A DNA stretch of 5,965 bases. It comes from Chloroflexota bacterium. Its GTDB lineage: Bacteria > Chloroflexota > Dehalococcoidia > JACQGW01. The DNA lies in assembly GCA_016199325.1 (NCBI GenBank), contig JACQGW010000108.1, forward strand, positions 1-5,965, written 5' to 3'. The notes under the pieces were generated by a model. It was not told the DNA's origin and did no database searches. It worked only from the letters and a program-made list of their open reading frames with translations. The position numbers and the translations under genes are program-made. This document shows positions 1 through 5,944 of the stretch, in pieces (positions within the stretch are counted from its first letter, which is position 1; each line of letters begins with the position of its first letter).

Positions 1-1500
1 CAGGTGCGGGAGCTGGCGAAGCAGGGCAACCTGATTCCCATCTACCGGGAGATCCTGGCCGATCTGGAGACGCCGGTGTCGGCCTTTGCCAAGGTGGCCC
101 GCGGCCCGTACGGCTTTCTCCTCGAAAGCGTCGAGGGCGGCGAGCGGATGGGCCGCTACAGCTTCATCGGCACCGAGCCGTACCTGGTTCTGCGCGCCGG
201 CGAGTCGGTCGACCCGCTCCAGCTCCTGGGCGAGGAGCTGCGGCGCCACCGTCCGGTGACCGTCCCCGGCCTGCCGCGCTTCCACGGCGGCGCCGTCGGC
301 TATCTGTCCTACGAGCTCGTCCGCCACATCGAGCGGCTGCCGGCGCCGTCCGCCGACCCGCTCGGCCTGCCGCTGGCGACCTTCCTGTTCACCGACACGC
401 TGCTCGTCTTCGACCACCTGAAGCACAAGATCAAGGTGCTCAGCCACGTCAAGGTGAACGGCGATCTCGAACGGAGCTACGCCGATGCCGTCGAGCGGAT
501 CGACCGCCTGGTCGCCAGACTCCAGGACCCGCAGTCGATCCAGCAGCGGCTGGTCGCGCTGAGCCCCGGCAACGGCGGCCGCCGCTGGGCCGGCGAGCCG
601 GCGAGCTGGGCGAACCTCTCGAAAGAAGCCTTCGAAGAGAACGTTCGCCGGGCCAAGGAGTACATCCTGGCCGGCGACATCTTCCAGGTCGTCCTCTCGC
701 GCCGGGTCTCCCGCCAGACGTCGGCCAACCCGTTCACGATCTACCGCGCTCTGCGGACCGTCAATCCGTCGCCGTACATGTGCTACCTCCAGCTCGGCGA
801 CGCCTATCTCATCAGCGCCTCGCCCGAGCTGCTCGTGCAGGTCGAGGACGGCACCGTGAGCGTCCACCCCATCGCGGGGACGCGGCGGCGCGGCCGGGAC
901 GAGGCCGAGGACGCCGAGCTCGAGGCCGACCTGCGGGCCGACAGAAAGGAGCGCGCCGAGCATGTGATGCTGCTGGACCTTGGCCGCAACGACGTCGGCC
1001 GGGTCAGCGTGCCGGGGTCGGTCCAGGTGCGCCAGATGATGGACGTCGAGCGGTACTCGCACGTCATGCACCTCGTCTCGCACGTCACCGGTCGGCTCTC
1101 GCCCGACTACACGCCGCTGGACGCGCTGCGCGCCGGCTTCCCGGCCGGCACCGTCTCCGGCGCGCCGAAGGTCCGGGCGATGGAGATCATCGCCGAGCTG
1201 GAGCCCGACCGCCGCGGCCCCTACGCCGGCGGCTTCGGCGTCTTCGACTATTCGGGGAACGTCGAGACGGCCATCACGATCCGGACGATCGTCCTCAAGG
1301 ACGGCGTCGCCACCATCCAGTCGGGCGGCGGTATCGTCGCCGACAGCGACCCTGAGAGCGAGTATCAGGAGGCGGTCAACAAGGCGCGGGCGCTGCTCGT
1401 CGCCATCGACGAGGCCGAGGCGATGGAGGACGCGACCGCGACAGGAGGGAAGGAGCCCGATGCTACTGCTCATCGACAACTACGACAGCTTTACGTATAA
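1..1500 (+). CDS. trpE: Anthranilate synthase component I (TrpE), 5' end cut by the window
   Basis: Large subunit of anthranilate synthase, converting chorismate to anthranilate with ammonia supplied by TrpG; a cytosolic enzyme and the first committed step to tryptophan. Numbering from the GTG at position 4, the feedback-site motif LLES is at residues 39-42 and NPSPYM at 254-259; both contribute to tryptophan binding in characterised TrpE. Chorismate-binding-fold landmarks follow in order: [11 protein letters not shown] (224-234), PIAGTRRRG (289-297), the DLGRND motif (325-330), [13 protein letters not shown] (377-389) and a C-terminal [11 protein letters not shown] block. The frame is open to base 1, and family members usually have about ten more residues before the motif seen here as [10 protein letters not shown], so the real start is probably upstream and GTG 4 is unlikely to be it. 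The conserved domain ends near residue 470. The last 26 or so residues are a low-complexity tail read through the trpG ribosome-binding site and 41 bases into trpG. Presence of LLES suggests normal feedback inhibition (inference). Confidence 0.97.
   Translation, partial: QVRELAKQGNLIPIYREILADLETPVSAFAKVARGPYGFLLESVEGGERMGRYSFIGTEPYLVLRAGESVDPLQLLGEELRRHRPVTVPGLPRFHGGAVGYLSYELVRHIERLPAPSADPLGLPLATFLFTDTLLVFDHLKHKIKVLSHVKVNGDLERSYADAVERIDRLVARLQDPQSIQQRLVALSPGNGGRRWAGEPASWANLSKEAFEENVRRAKEYILAGDIFQVVLSRRVSRQTSANPFTIYRALRTVNPSPYMCYLQLGDAYLISASPELLVQVEDGTVSVHPIAGTRRRGRDEAEDAELEADLRADRKERAEHVMLLDLGRNDVGRVSVPGSVQVRQMMDVERYSHVMHLVSHVTGRLSPDYTPLDALRAGFPAGTVSGAPKVRAMEIIAELEPDRRGPYAGGFGVFDYSGNVETAITIRTIVLKDGVATIQSGGGIVADSDPESEYQEAVNKARALLVAIDEAEAMEDATATGGKEPDATAHRQLRQLYV
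1443..1455 (+). promoter_or_regulatory. Tandem Shine-Dalgarno sequences for trpG, inside the trpE 3' end
   Basis: AGGAGG at 1443-1448 lies 11 bases, and AAGGAG at 1450-1455 lies 4 bases, before the ATG at 1460. Together they support 1460 as the trpG start, even though this start is 41 bases inside trpE. Ribosomes finishing trpE pass over this site, so TrpE and TrpG synthesis are probably coupled to equal amounts (inference). Confidence 0.75.
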
Positions 1501-2041
1501 CCTGTACCAGTACCTGGCCGAGCTCGGCGAGGAGGTCGTCGTCCGGCGGAACGACAAGCTGACGCTGGCCGAGGCCGAGCGCCTGCGCCCGGACCGGATC
1601 GTCATCTCGCCGGGCCCCTGCACGCCGCGGGAGGCGGGCGTCTCGAATGCGATCATCGAGCGCCTGGGCCCGACGATTCCGACGCTCGGCGTCTGCCTGG
1701 GCCATCAATGCATCGGCCACGTCTTCGGCGGCCTCGTCGTCCGGGCGCCCCTGGTCATGCACGGCAAGACCTCGATGATCCACCACGACGGCCGCGGTGT
1801 CTTCGCCGGGCTGTCGACGCCGTTCGAGGCGACCCGCTATCATTCGCTCGTCATCGCGCCGGAGACTGTCCCCGACTGCCTCGAAGTCAGCGCCCGAACC
1901 GAGGACGGCGTCATCATGGGCGTTCGCCATCGCGAGTATCCCATCGAAGGGGTCCAGTTCCATCCCGAGTCGATCCTGACCCGGGTGGGGAAGGACCTCT
2001 TACGCAATTTCCTGAACATGTCCATGCCGGCCAGAGTGTAG
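1460..2041 (+). CDS. trpG: Anthranilate synthase component II, glutamine amidotransferase (TrpG)
   Basis: Class I glutamine amidotransferase of 193 residues, the usual length for a stand-alone TrpG/PabA. It hydrolyses glutamine and passes ammonia to TrpE. The N-terminus [14 protein letters not shown] is the family signature. The oxyanion strand PGP is at 51-53. The nucleophile is Cys79 in GVCLGHQ, and the rest of the triad is His168 and Glu170 in the FHPES motif. MHGKTS in mid-protein is typical of the TrpG/PabA group. The ATG at 1460 begins exactly at the family N-terminus and has a strong ribosome-binding site. It overlaps trpE by 41 bases in a different frame, and a 172-base gap with hairpins follows before trpD. 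The protein contains no tryptophan. TrpG and PabA cannot be separated by sequence alone, and a shared role in folate (p-aminobenzoate) synthesis is possible. Its location directly after trpE makes the anthranilate role the main one. Confidence 0.97.
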   Translation: MLLLIDNYDSFTYNLYQYLAELGEEVVVRRNDKLTLAEAERLRPDRIVISPGPCTPREAGVSNAIIERLGPTIPTLGVCLGHQCIGHVFGGLVVRAPLVMHGKTSMIHHDGRGVFAGLSTPFEATRYHSLVIAPETVPDCLEVSARTEDGVIMGVRHREYPIEGVQFHPESILTRVGKDLLRNFLNMSMPARV

Positions 2042-2057
2042 AACACCGAAGAGGACC

Positions 2058-2169
2058 AACCGCAGAGACGCAGAGGACGCAGAGACGACGCAGAGACGAC
2101 GCAAAGAAAAGACAAAAAAGAGTGCCGTTTCTCCGCGAGCTTCTCTGCGTTCTCTGCGCCTCTGCGGTT
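2058..2169. repeat. Long imperfect inverted repeat of CGCAGAGA-like tandem units (trpG-trpD gap)
   Basis: The left arm (2058-2085) and right arm (2142-2169) are reverse complements at 26 of 28 positions; in RNA one mismatch is a G-U pair and the other an A-C mismatch. The loop is 56 bases. Each arm is built of short tandem units: on the left CGCAGAGA-like units of 8, 9, 11 and 11 bases run from 2061 to 2099, and on the right TTCTCTGCG occurs twice followed by CCTCTGCGG (2141-2167), all 9 bases. The loop holds the only A-rich stretch in the window (2101-2120). The structure starts 16 bases after the trpG stop. It resembles a dispersed intergenic repeat family I recall from environmental bacterial genomes, often mis-annotated as small proteins with strings such as CVLCASAV. 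It has no U-run after the stem, so it is not a classic intrinsic terminator. Possible roles are transcript processing, protection or attenuation; none is shown by the sequence. Confidence 0.85.
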
Positions 2170-2184
2170 ACGTCCGGCACTCTT
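2118..2184. repeat. Second, interleaved 10-bp perfect inverted repeat before trpD
   Basis: AAGAGTGCCG at 2118-2127 is perfectly complementary to CGGCACTCTT at 2175-2184, with 47 bases between. Its left arm lies in the loop of the larger hairpin and its right arm lies outside that hairpin. The four arms are therefore ordered A (2058-2085), B (2118-2127), A' (2142-2169), B' (2175-2184). This interleaving allows either a pseudoknot-like fold or two competing hairpins. The right arm ends 15 bases before the trpD Shine-Dalgarno sequence. It may simply be the outer part of the repeat unit, or it may be functional; the sequence alone does not decide. Confidence 0.6.
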
Positions 2185-2199
2185 GGCAACGCGTCCGAG

Positions 2200-2205
2200 A
2201 GGAGG
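2200..2205 (+). promoter_or_regulatory. Strong Shine-Dalgarno sequence for trpD
   Basis: AGGAGG at 2200-2205 sits 8 bases before the ATG at 2214, an ideal spacing. It lies outside both upstream hairpins, so it stays single-stranded in either fold. trpD is thus equipped for independent initiation, as expected after a 172-base gap that breaks coupling with trpG. Confidence 0.8.
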
Positions 2206-2213
2206 AATAACCC

Positions 2214-3233
2214 ATGGCACAGATTCGTGAGGCCATCAGCGCCATCACGGCCGGGCGGTCGCTGACGCAGGCCGAAGCCGCCGCCGTGATGGAGGAGATC
2301 ATGTCCGGGGAGGCGACGCCGGCCCAGCTCGGCGCCTTTCTCGTCGGGCTCCGCATGAAGGGCGAGACGGTCGAGGAGATCGCCGGGCTGGCCAGCGTGA
2401 TGCGGGCAAAGGCGACGCCGGTCCCGTATACGGGTCTGCTCGTCGACACCTGCGGCACCGGCGGCGACAACGCCGGGACGTTCAACGTGTCGACGACGGC
2501 CGCCATCGTCACGGCGGCCGCGGGCGTGCCGGTGGCCAAGCATGGCAATCGGGCGATGAGCAGCCACTGCGGCAGCGCCGACGTCCTTGAAGCGCTCGGC
2601 GTTCGGATCGACCTGCCGGCCGAGGGAGTCGGCCGCTGCCTGCGGGAGGTCGGCATCGGCTTCATGTTCGCCCAGCGGTTCCATCCGTCGATGAAGCATG
2701 CCGCCGGCCCCCGGCGGGAGATCGGCGTTCGGACGGTGTTCAACATCCTGGGCCCGCTCACGAACCCGGCCGGCGCTCGCCGCCAACTGCTCGGCGTGCC
2801 CGACCCGGCCGTCGCCGCTAAGATGGCGAGGGCGCTCCAGCTCCTCGGCTCCGAGCGCGCCATCGTCGTCTCCGGCGAGGACGGCGTCGACGAACTCTCG
2901 ATCTCGGGTGCGACGGTGGTCTTCGAGGTGGACGGCGAGATTCGCGAGTCCCGGGTGCGGCCGGAGCAGTTCGGCCTCAGCCTGGCGCCGCTCGCCAGCA
3001 TCGCCGGCGGCACGGCGGCCGAGAACGCCGAGCTGACGCGCCAGGTGCTCGACGGCGCCCTCGGGCCGCGCCGGGACATCGTTCTCCTGAACGCGGCGGC
3101 CGCGCTCGTCGCGGGCGGGAAGGTTCTCTCGATCCCGGAGGGCATCGCCCTGGCGGCCGCGACCATCGACTCGGGTGCCGCCCGCCGCAAGCTGGCCGAC
3201 TTCGTCAATTGCAGCCGGTCGATCGACGCATGA
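2214..3233 (+). CDS. trpD: Anthranilate phosphoribosyltransferase (TrpD)
   Basis: Transfers the phosphoribosyl group from PRPP to anthranilate, giving phosphoribosylanthranilate; second step of the pathway. It has 339 residues, typical for the stand-alone enzyme, with no fused TrpG domain. An N-terminal helical domain (about 1-70) includes the EEIMSGEATPAQLGAFLVGLRMKGET region. The nucleoside phosphoribosyltransferase fold follows, with the glycine-rich CGTGGD loop at 80-85, the NVSTT motif at 91-95 and KHGNR at 109-113; these form the PRPP and anthranilate sites in characterised homologues. GPLTNPAG lies in mid-protein, and Asp226-Glu227 of GEDGVDELS is the expected Mg-PRPP metal pair. The ATG at 2214 has a strong ribosome-binding site and matches the family N-terminus. 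The stop overlaps the trpC start as ATGA (3230-3233). No tryptophan residues are present and nothing in the protein is unusual. Confidence 0.97.
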   Translation: MAQIREAISAITAGRSLTQAEAAAVMEEIMSGEATPAQLGAFLVGLRMKGETVEEIAGLASVMRAKATPVPYTGLLVDTCGTGGDNAGTFNVSTTAAIVTAAAGVPVAKHGNRAMSSHCGSADVLEALGVRIDLPAEGVGRCLREVGIGFMFAQRFHPSMKHAAGPRREIGVRTVFNILGPLTNPAGARRQLLGVPDPAVAAKMARALQLLGSERAIVVSGEDGVDELSISGATVVFEVDGEIRESRVRPEQFGLSLAPLASIAGGTAAENAELTRQVLDGALGPRRDIVLLNAAAALVAGGKVLSIPEGIALAAATIDSGAARRKLADFVNCSRSIDA

Positions 3234-4024
3234 TCCTGGACGACATCCTGGCCCACAAGGCGACCGAGATCGCGGCGGCGAAAGCGCGCCTGGCGCCGGC
3301 CGAGGTGCGCGCGCGGGCCGAGGCGGAGCCGCCGCCGCTCGACTTCGCGGCGGCGCTCCGCCGTGGCAGCGGTCCCGTCCGCCTGATCGCCGAGGTGAAG
3401 CGCGCCTCGCCCTCCCGTGGCGTCTTTGGCTCCGATCTGGATCCGTCGACGCTCGCCGCCATCTACGCGGCCAACGGGGCGGCCGCCATCTCGGTGCTGA
3501 CCGACGAGCGATTCTTCCACGGCACGCTGGCCGACCTGACGGCCGTCAAGACGCGCGCCGCCGGTCCTGCCGGCGTCCCCGTGCTCCGGAAGGACTTCGT
3601 CGTGGACCCGTACCAGGTGTGGGAGGCGCGAGCGGCCGGCGCCGACGCCATCCTCCTGATCGTCGCCGCGCTGGACGACGCTCGCCTGCGAGACCTCCGG
3701 ATCCTGGCCGAGGAGCTGGGGATGGCCGCGCTGGTCGAGGGTCACGACGAGGCGGAGATCGACCGCGCCCTGGCGACCGGTGCCACGGTCGTCGGGATCA
3801 ACAATCGGGACCTGCGGACGTTCCAGGTCGACCTGGCGACGACCGAGCGGCTGCGGCCGCGGATCCCGGCCGGGTGCATCGCCGGCGGCCTTAGCGGCAT
3901 CCACAGCCGGGCGGATGTCGAGCGCCTGGCGGCGGCCGGCGTCGACGCCGTCCTCGTCGGCGAGGCGCTCGTCCGGTCGGCGGACGTTGCGGCGAAGGTA
4001 AGGGAGCTGGCGTGCTGCGAGTAA
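3230..4024 (+). CDS. trpC: Indole-3-glycerol phosphate synthase (TrpC), with Glu replaced by Leu in the ESGI motif
   Basis: Closes the indole ring by decarboxylating CdRP (the product of TrpF) to indole-3-glycerol phosphate. A 264-residue (beta-alpha)8 barrel. Catalytic positions, by motif comparison with the Sulfolobus enzyme, are Glu55 and Lys57 in LIAEVKRASPSRG, Lys121 in LRKDF, Glu170 in LVEGH, Asn191 in GINNRDL and Ser222 in LSGI. The usual strand-7 motif (V/S)(A/S)ESGI reads AGGLSGI here, so the active-site Glu before Ser222 is Leu221. All other key residues are kept and the frame is clean, so the gene is probably functional. The ATG at 3230 was chosen because MILDDILAHK matches the family N-terminus and forms an ATGA overlap with the trpD stop. 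A TTG at 3209 would add seven residues from inside trpD and is less likely. There is no clear Shine-Dalgarno sequence, so translation probably depends on coupling to trpD. The 3' end overlaps trpF by 13 bases. Confidence 0.96.
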   Translation: MILDDILAHKATEIAAAKARLAPAEVRARAEAEPPPLDFAAALRRGSGPVRLIAEVKRASPSRGVFGSDLDPSTLAAIYAANGAAAISVLTDERFFHGTLADLTAVKTRAAGPAGVPVLRKDFVVDPYQVWEARAAGADAILLIVAALDDARLRDLRILAEELGMAALVEGHDEAEIDRALATGATVVGINNRDLRTFQVDLATTERLRPRIPAGCIAGGLSGIHSRADVERLAAAGVDAVLVGEALVRSADVAAKVRELACCE

Positions 4025-4656
4025 AGATCTGCGGTATCACGCAGCCGGAGCACGGCGTCGCCGCGGCGGAGGCCGGCGCCGACTATCTTGGCTTCGTCTT
4101 CGTGCCCGGCACCCGGCGCTACCTCCAGCCGGCCGCCGCCGGCCAGGTCATCGCCGCCGTTCGGGCCGCGCTCGCCCCGGCCAGGACGCCGGGAATCGTC
4201 GGCCTTTTCGTCAACGAGGACCCGGCGTTCGTGAACGACGTCGCCGACGCCTGCGGGCTCGACCTCGTCCAGATCCACGGCGAGGAGTCGCCGGACCAGG
4301 TTGCCGGCCTGAACCGGCCGGCCATCTGCGCGCTCCGGCCACGGTCCCTGGCCGACCTGCCGCGGGTCGACGCCTTTGCCGCACTCGGGGCCCGCATCCT
4401 GATCGACGCCTATCAGCCGGGCCACTGGGGCGGCGCCGGCGTAACCGGCGACTGGTCGCTCGCCGCCGAGGCGGCCCGCCGCCACCCGATCATCCTGGCC
4501 GGCGGCCTCTCCCCGGCGAACGTCGCCGCCGCCATCAAGGCCGTGTGCCCCTGGGGCGTCGACGTCTCCAGCGGCGTCGAAACCGCCGGCCGAAAGGACC
4601 CCGACAAGATCCGAGCGTTCATCCACGCGGCAGGACGAGTGATGAGTGATGAGTGA
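4012..4656 (+). CDS. trpF: Phosphoribosylanthranilate isomerase (TrpF), C-terminus formed by a repeat
   Basis: Performs the Amadori rearrangement of phosphoribosylanthranilate to CdRP, between TrpD and TrpC. The 214-residue barrel has general base Cys7 in VKICGIT and general acid Asp132 in ILIDAYQPG. The phosphate-binding strand-7 and strand-8 motifs are ILAGGLSPANV and GVDVSSGVE. The GTG start at 4012 places the family N-terminus (VKICG) correctly, and AGGGAG at 4001-4006 lies 5 bases upstream. It overlaps trpC by 13 bases. The last five residues, VMSDE, and the TGA stop are encoded by GAGTGAT heptamers of the following array. The recognisable protein ends near IHAAGR, so the original stop may have been displaced when the array arose (inference). 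It has three of the seven tryptophans in the whole operon, in GHW, GDW and PWG. Confidence 0.96.
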   Translation: MLRVKICGITQPEHGVAAAEAGADYLGFVFVPGTRRYLQPAAAGQVIAAVRAALAPARTPGIVGLFVNEDPAFVNDVADACGLDLVQIHGEESPDQVAGLNRPAICALRPRSLADLPRVDAFAALGARILIDAYQPGHWGGAGVTGDWSLAAEAARRHPIILAGGLSPANVAAAIKAVCPWGVDVSSGVETAGRKDPDKIRAFIHAAGRVMSDE

Positions 4657-4730
4657 TGAGTGATGAGTGATGAGTGATGAGTGGAGGACGCTCATCACTC
4701 ATCACTCATTACTCATTACTCATCACTCGT
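4635..4730. repeat. Heptamer tandem array facing its reverse complement; ~40-bp hairpin between trpF and trpB
   Basis: GAGTGAT is repeated six full times plus GAGTG from 4637 to 4683. After a short spacer, the complementary array runs from 4691 to 4728 as CTC followed by five heptamers, three ATCACTC and two ATTACTC. Bases 4635-4674 pair with 4691-4730 as a 40-pair stem; the two ATTACTC variants give G-U pairs in RNA and all other pairs are Watson-Crick. The loop is 16 bases (4675-4690), and other registers are possible by slipping seven bases. The left arm contains the trpF stop, and the right arm ends 2 bases before the trpB ribosome-binding site. No U-run follows, so it is not a standard terminator. 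I recall similar arrays as dispersed intergenic repeats, usually seen in spurious translations as SLITHHSS. The stem is long enough for RNase III in principle; a processing or stabilising role is inference. Confidence 0.93.
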
Positions 4731-4732
4731 GA

Positions 4733-4739
4733 GAGGAGG
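4733..4739 (+). promoter_or_regulatory. Shine-Dalgarno sequence deciding the trpB start
   Basis: GAGGAGG at 4733-4739 lies 4 bases before the ATG at 4744. It favours 4744 over the in-frame upstream GTG at 4681, which has no ribosome-binding site beyond repeat sequence and would add residues read from the heptamer array. The site begins just outside the hairpin base, so the hairpin would not hide it. Confidence 0.8.
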
Positions 4740-4743
4740 AGCG

Positions 4744-5940
4744 ATGAGTACGCAAGTGACGGTGACGGTTCCGACTGAGGGGCGGTTTGGCACCTTTGGG
4801 GGGCGGTTTGTGCCGGAGACGCTTGTGCCGGCGATCTTCGAGCTTGAGGAAGCCTACGCCGAGGTCGCCGCCGACTCGGCGTTTCAGGCGGAGCTATCGG
4901 CCATGTTGGCGAGCTACGTCGGCCGGCCGACGCCGCTCTATTTCGCCGAGCGGTTGACGGCGCAGGTGGGCGGGGCCCGGATCTACCTGAAGCGGGAGGA
5001 CCTCAACCACACAGGCTCCCACAAGATCAACAATGCGTTGGGCCAGGGGCTGCTCGCGCGGCGGATCGGGAAGCGGCGGATCCTGGCGGAGACCGGCGCC
5101 GGCCAGCACGGCGTCGCCACGGCGACCGTCTGCGCCAAGCTGGGCCTGGACTGCATCGTCTACATGGGCAGCGAGGACGTCCGCCGCCAGGCGCTGAACG
5201 TCTTCCGCATGCGGCTGCTCGGCGCCGAGGTCCGGCCGGTGGAGAGCGGCAGCCGGACGCTGAAGGACGCCATCAACGAGGCGATGCGGGACTGGGTGAC
5301 GAATGTGGCTACGACCTACTACTTGATCGGCAGCGTCGTCGGCCCCCATCCGTATCCGACGATCGTCCGGGACCTCCAGTCGGTCATCGGGCGTGAGACC
5401 CGGCGGCAGATCCTGGCGGCCGAGCGGCACCTGCCCGACGCGGTCGTCGCCTGTGTCGGCGGCGGCAGCAACGCCATCGGCATCTTTCACCCGTTCCTGG
5501 ACGACCCTGGCGTGCGCCTCGTCGGCGTCGAGGCCGGCGGCGCCGGCCTGGAAACCGGTCGCCACGCCGCCACGCTCGGCGCCGGCTCCGTCGGCGTGCT
5601 CCACGGCTCGCGCTCGTATCTGCTCCAGGACGAGCACGGCCAGGTCCTGGAGACGCACAGCATCTCGGCGGGCCTCGACTACCCCGGCGTCGGCCCCGAG
5701 CACAGCTACCTGAAGTCGATCGGCCGGGCCGAATACGTCTCGGCGACGGACGCGGAGGCCCTGGAAGGCTTCCGAGCGCTCTGCCGCACCGAGGGCATCA
5801 TCCCGGCGCTGGAGTCCGCCCACGCCGTCGCCCACGCCCTCCGCCTGGCCGCCGACCTCGGCCCCGGCCGGATCGTCGTCGTCAACCTCTCCGGTCGCGG
5901 CGATAAGGATACCGGCATCGTGGAGGGGCTGGTCGGATGA
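4744..5940 (+). CDS. trpB: Tryptophan synthase beta chain (TrpB)
   Basis: PLP enzyme condensing indole, channelled from TrpA, with L-serine to give tryptophan. At 398 residues it has the usual length of the TrpB1 type that works in an alpha2-beta2 complex. The N-terminus [18 protein letters not shown] is the family signature. Lys94 in [10 protein letters not shown] is the Schiff-base lysine, Glu116 in [13 protein letters not shown] the catalytic acid/base, and GGGSN at 239-243 binds the cofactor phosphate. Asp312 lies in [13 protein letters not shown], and Ser383 in NLSGRGDKD contacts the pyridine nitrogen in homologues. The ATG at 4744 is supported by its ribosome-binding site and by the family start. 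The first 30 codons are mostly G- or T-ending (20 G, 7 T, 2 C, 1 A), unlike the C-rich third positions of the rest of the operon. trpA is expected next, but only 25 bases remain. Confidence 0.97.
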   Translation: MSTQVTVTVPTEGRFGTFGGRFVPETLVPAIFELEEAYAEVAADSAFQAELSAMLASYVGRPTPLYFAERLTAQVGGARIYLKREDLNHTGSHKINNALGQGLLARRIGKRRILAETGAGQHGVATATVCAKLGLDCIVYMGSEDVRRQALNVFRMRLLGAEVRPVESGSRTLKDAINEAMRDWVTNVATTYYLIGSVVGPHPYPTIVRDLQSVIGRETRRQILAAERHLPDAVVACVGGGSNAIGIFHPFLDDPGVRLVGVEAGGAGLETGRHAATLGAGSVGVLHGSRSYLLQDEHGQVLETHSISAGLDYPGVGPEHSYLKSIGRAEYVSATDAEALEGFRALCRTEGIIPALESAHAVAHALRLAADLGPGRIVVVNLSGRGDKDTGIVEGLVG

Positions 5941-5944
5941 TGCC

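Noticed and set aside
780..1355. A 191-codon + strand frame inside trpE
   Set aside because: Arg/Ala/Gly-rich out-of-frame reading of a conserved TrpE region, with no domain; a codon-bias shadow.
2058..2184. Intrinsic terminator after trpG
   Set aside because: No U-run follows the stem on the + strand. The A-rich stretch is in the loop, and reading terminator-like U-runs from the minus strand makes no sense with no minus-strand gene.
2101..2199. Internal promoter for trpD in the A-rich part of the gap
   Set aside because: I could not find a convincing pair of -35 and -10 boxes at proper spacing. The A-rich stretch seems part of the repeat unit.
1840..2265. Small proteins predicted in either strand over the trpG-trpD gap, with CVLCAS-type strings
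   Set aside because: These frames are translations of the CGCAGAGA repeat joined to out-of-frame trpG sequence; they have no independent support.
3209..3229. TTG start for trpC seven codons upstream
   Set aside because: It lies inside trpD and lacks a Shine-Dalgarno sequence. The ATG at 3230 forms a standard ATGA overlap and begins at the conserved N-terminus.
2168..3904. A 578-codon open frame on the minus strand opposite trpD and trpC
   Set aside because: It is antisense to two intact conserved genes and has no recognisable domain. Its composition is that of a GC-rich shadow frame.
4637..4728. CRISPR array
   Set aside because: The units are seven bases, contiguous and without unique spacers. 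It is a tandem and inverted simple repeat.
4681..4743. Upstream GTG start for trpB adding 21 residues containing [12 protein letters not shown]
   Set aside because: The extension is a translation of the heptamer array and has no ribosome-binding site of its own. The ATG at 4744 has one and matches the family N-terminus.
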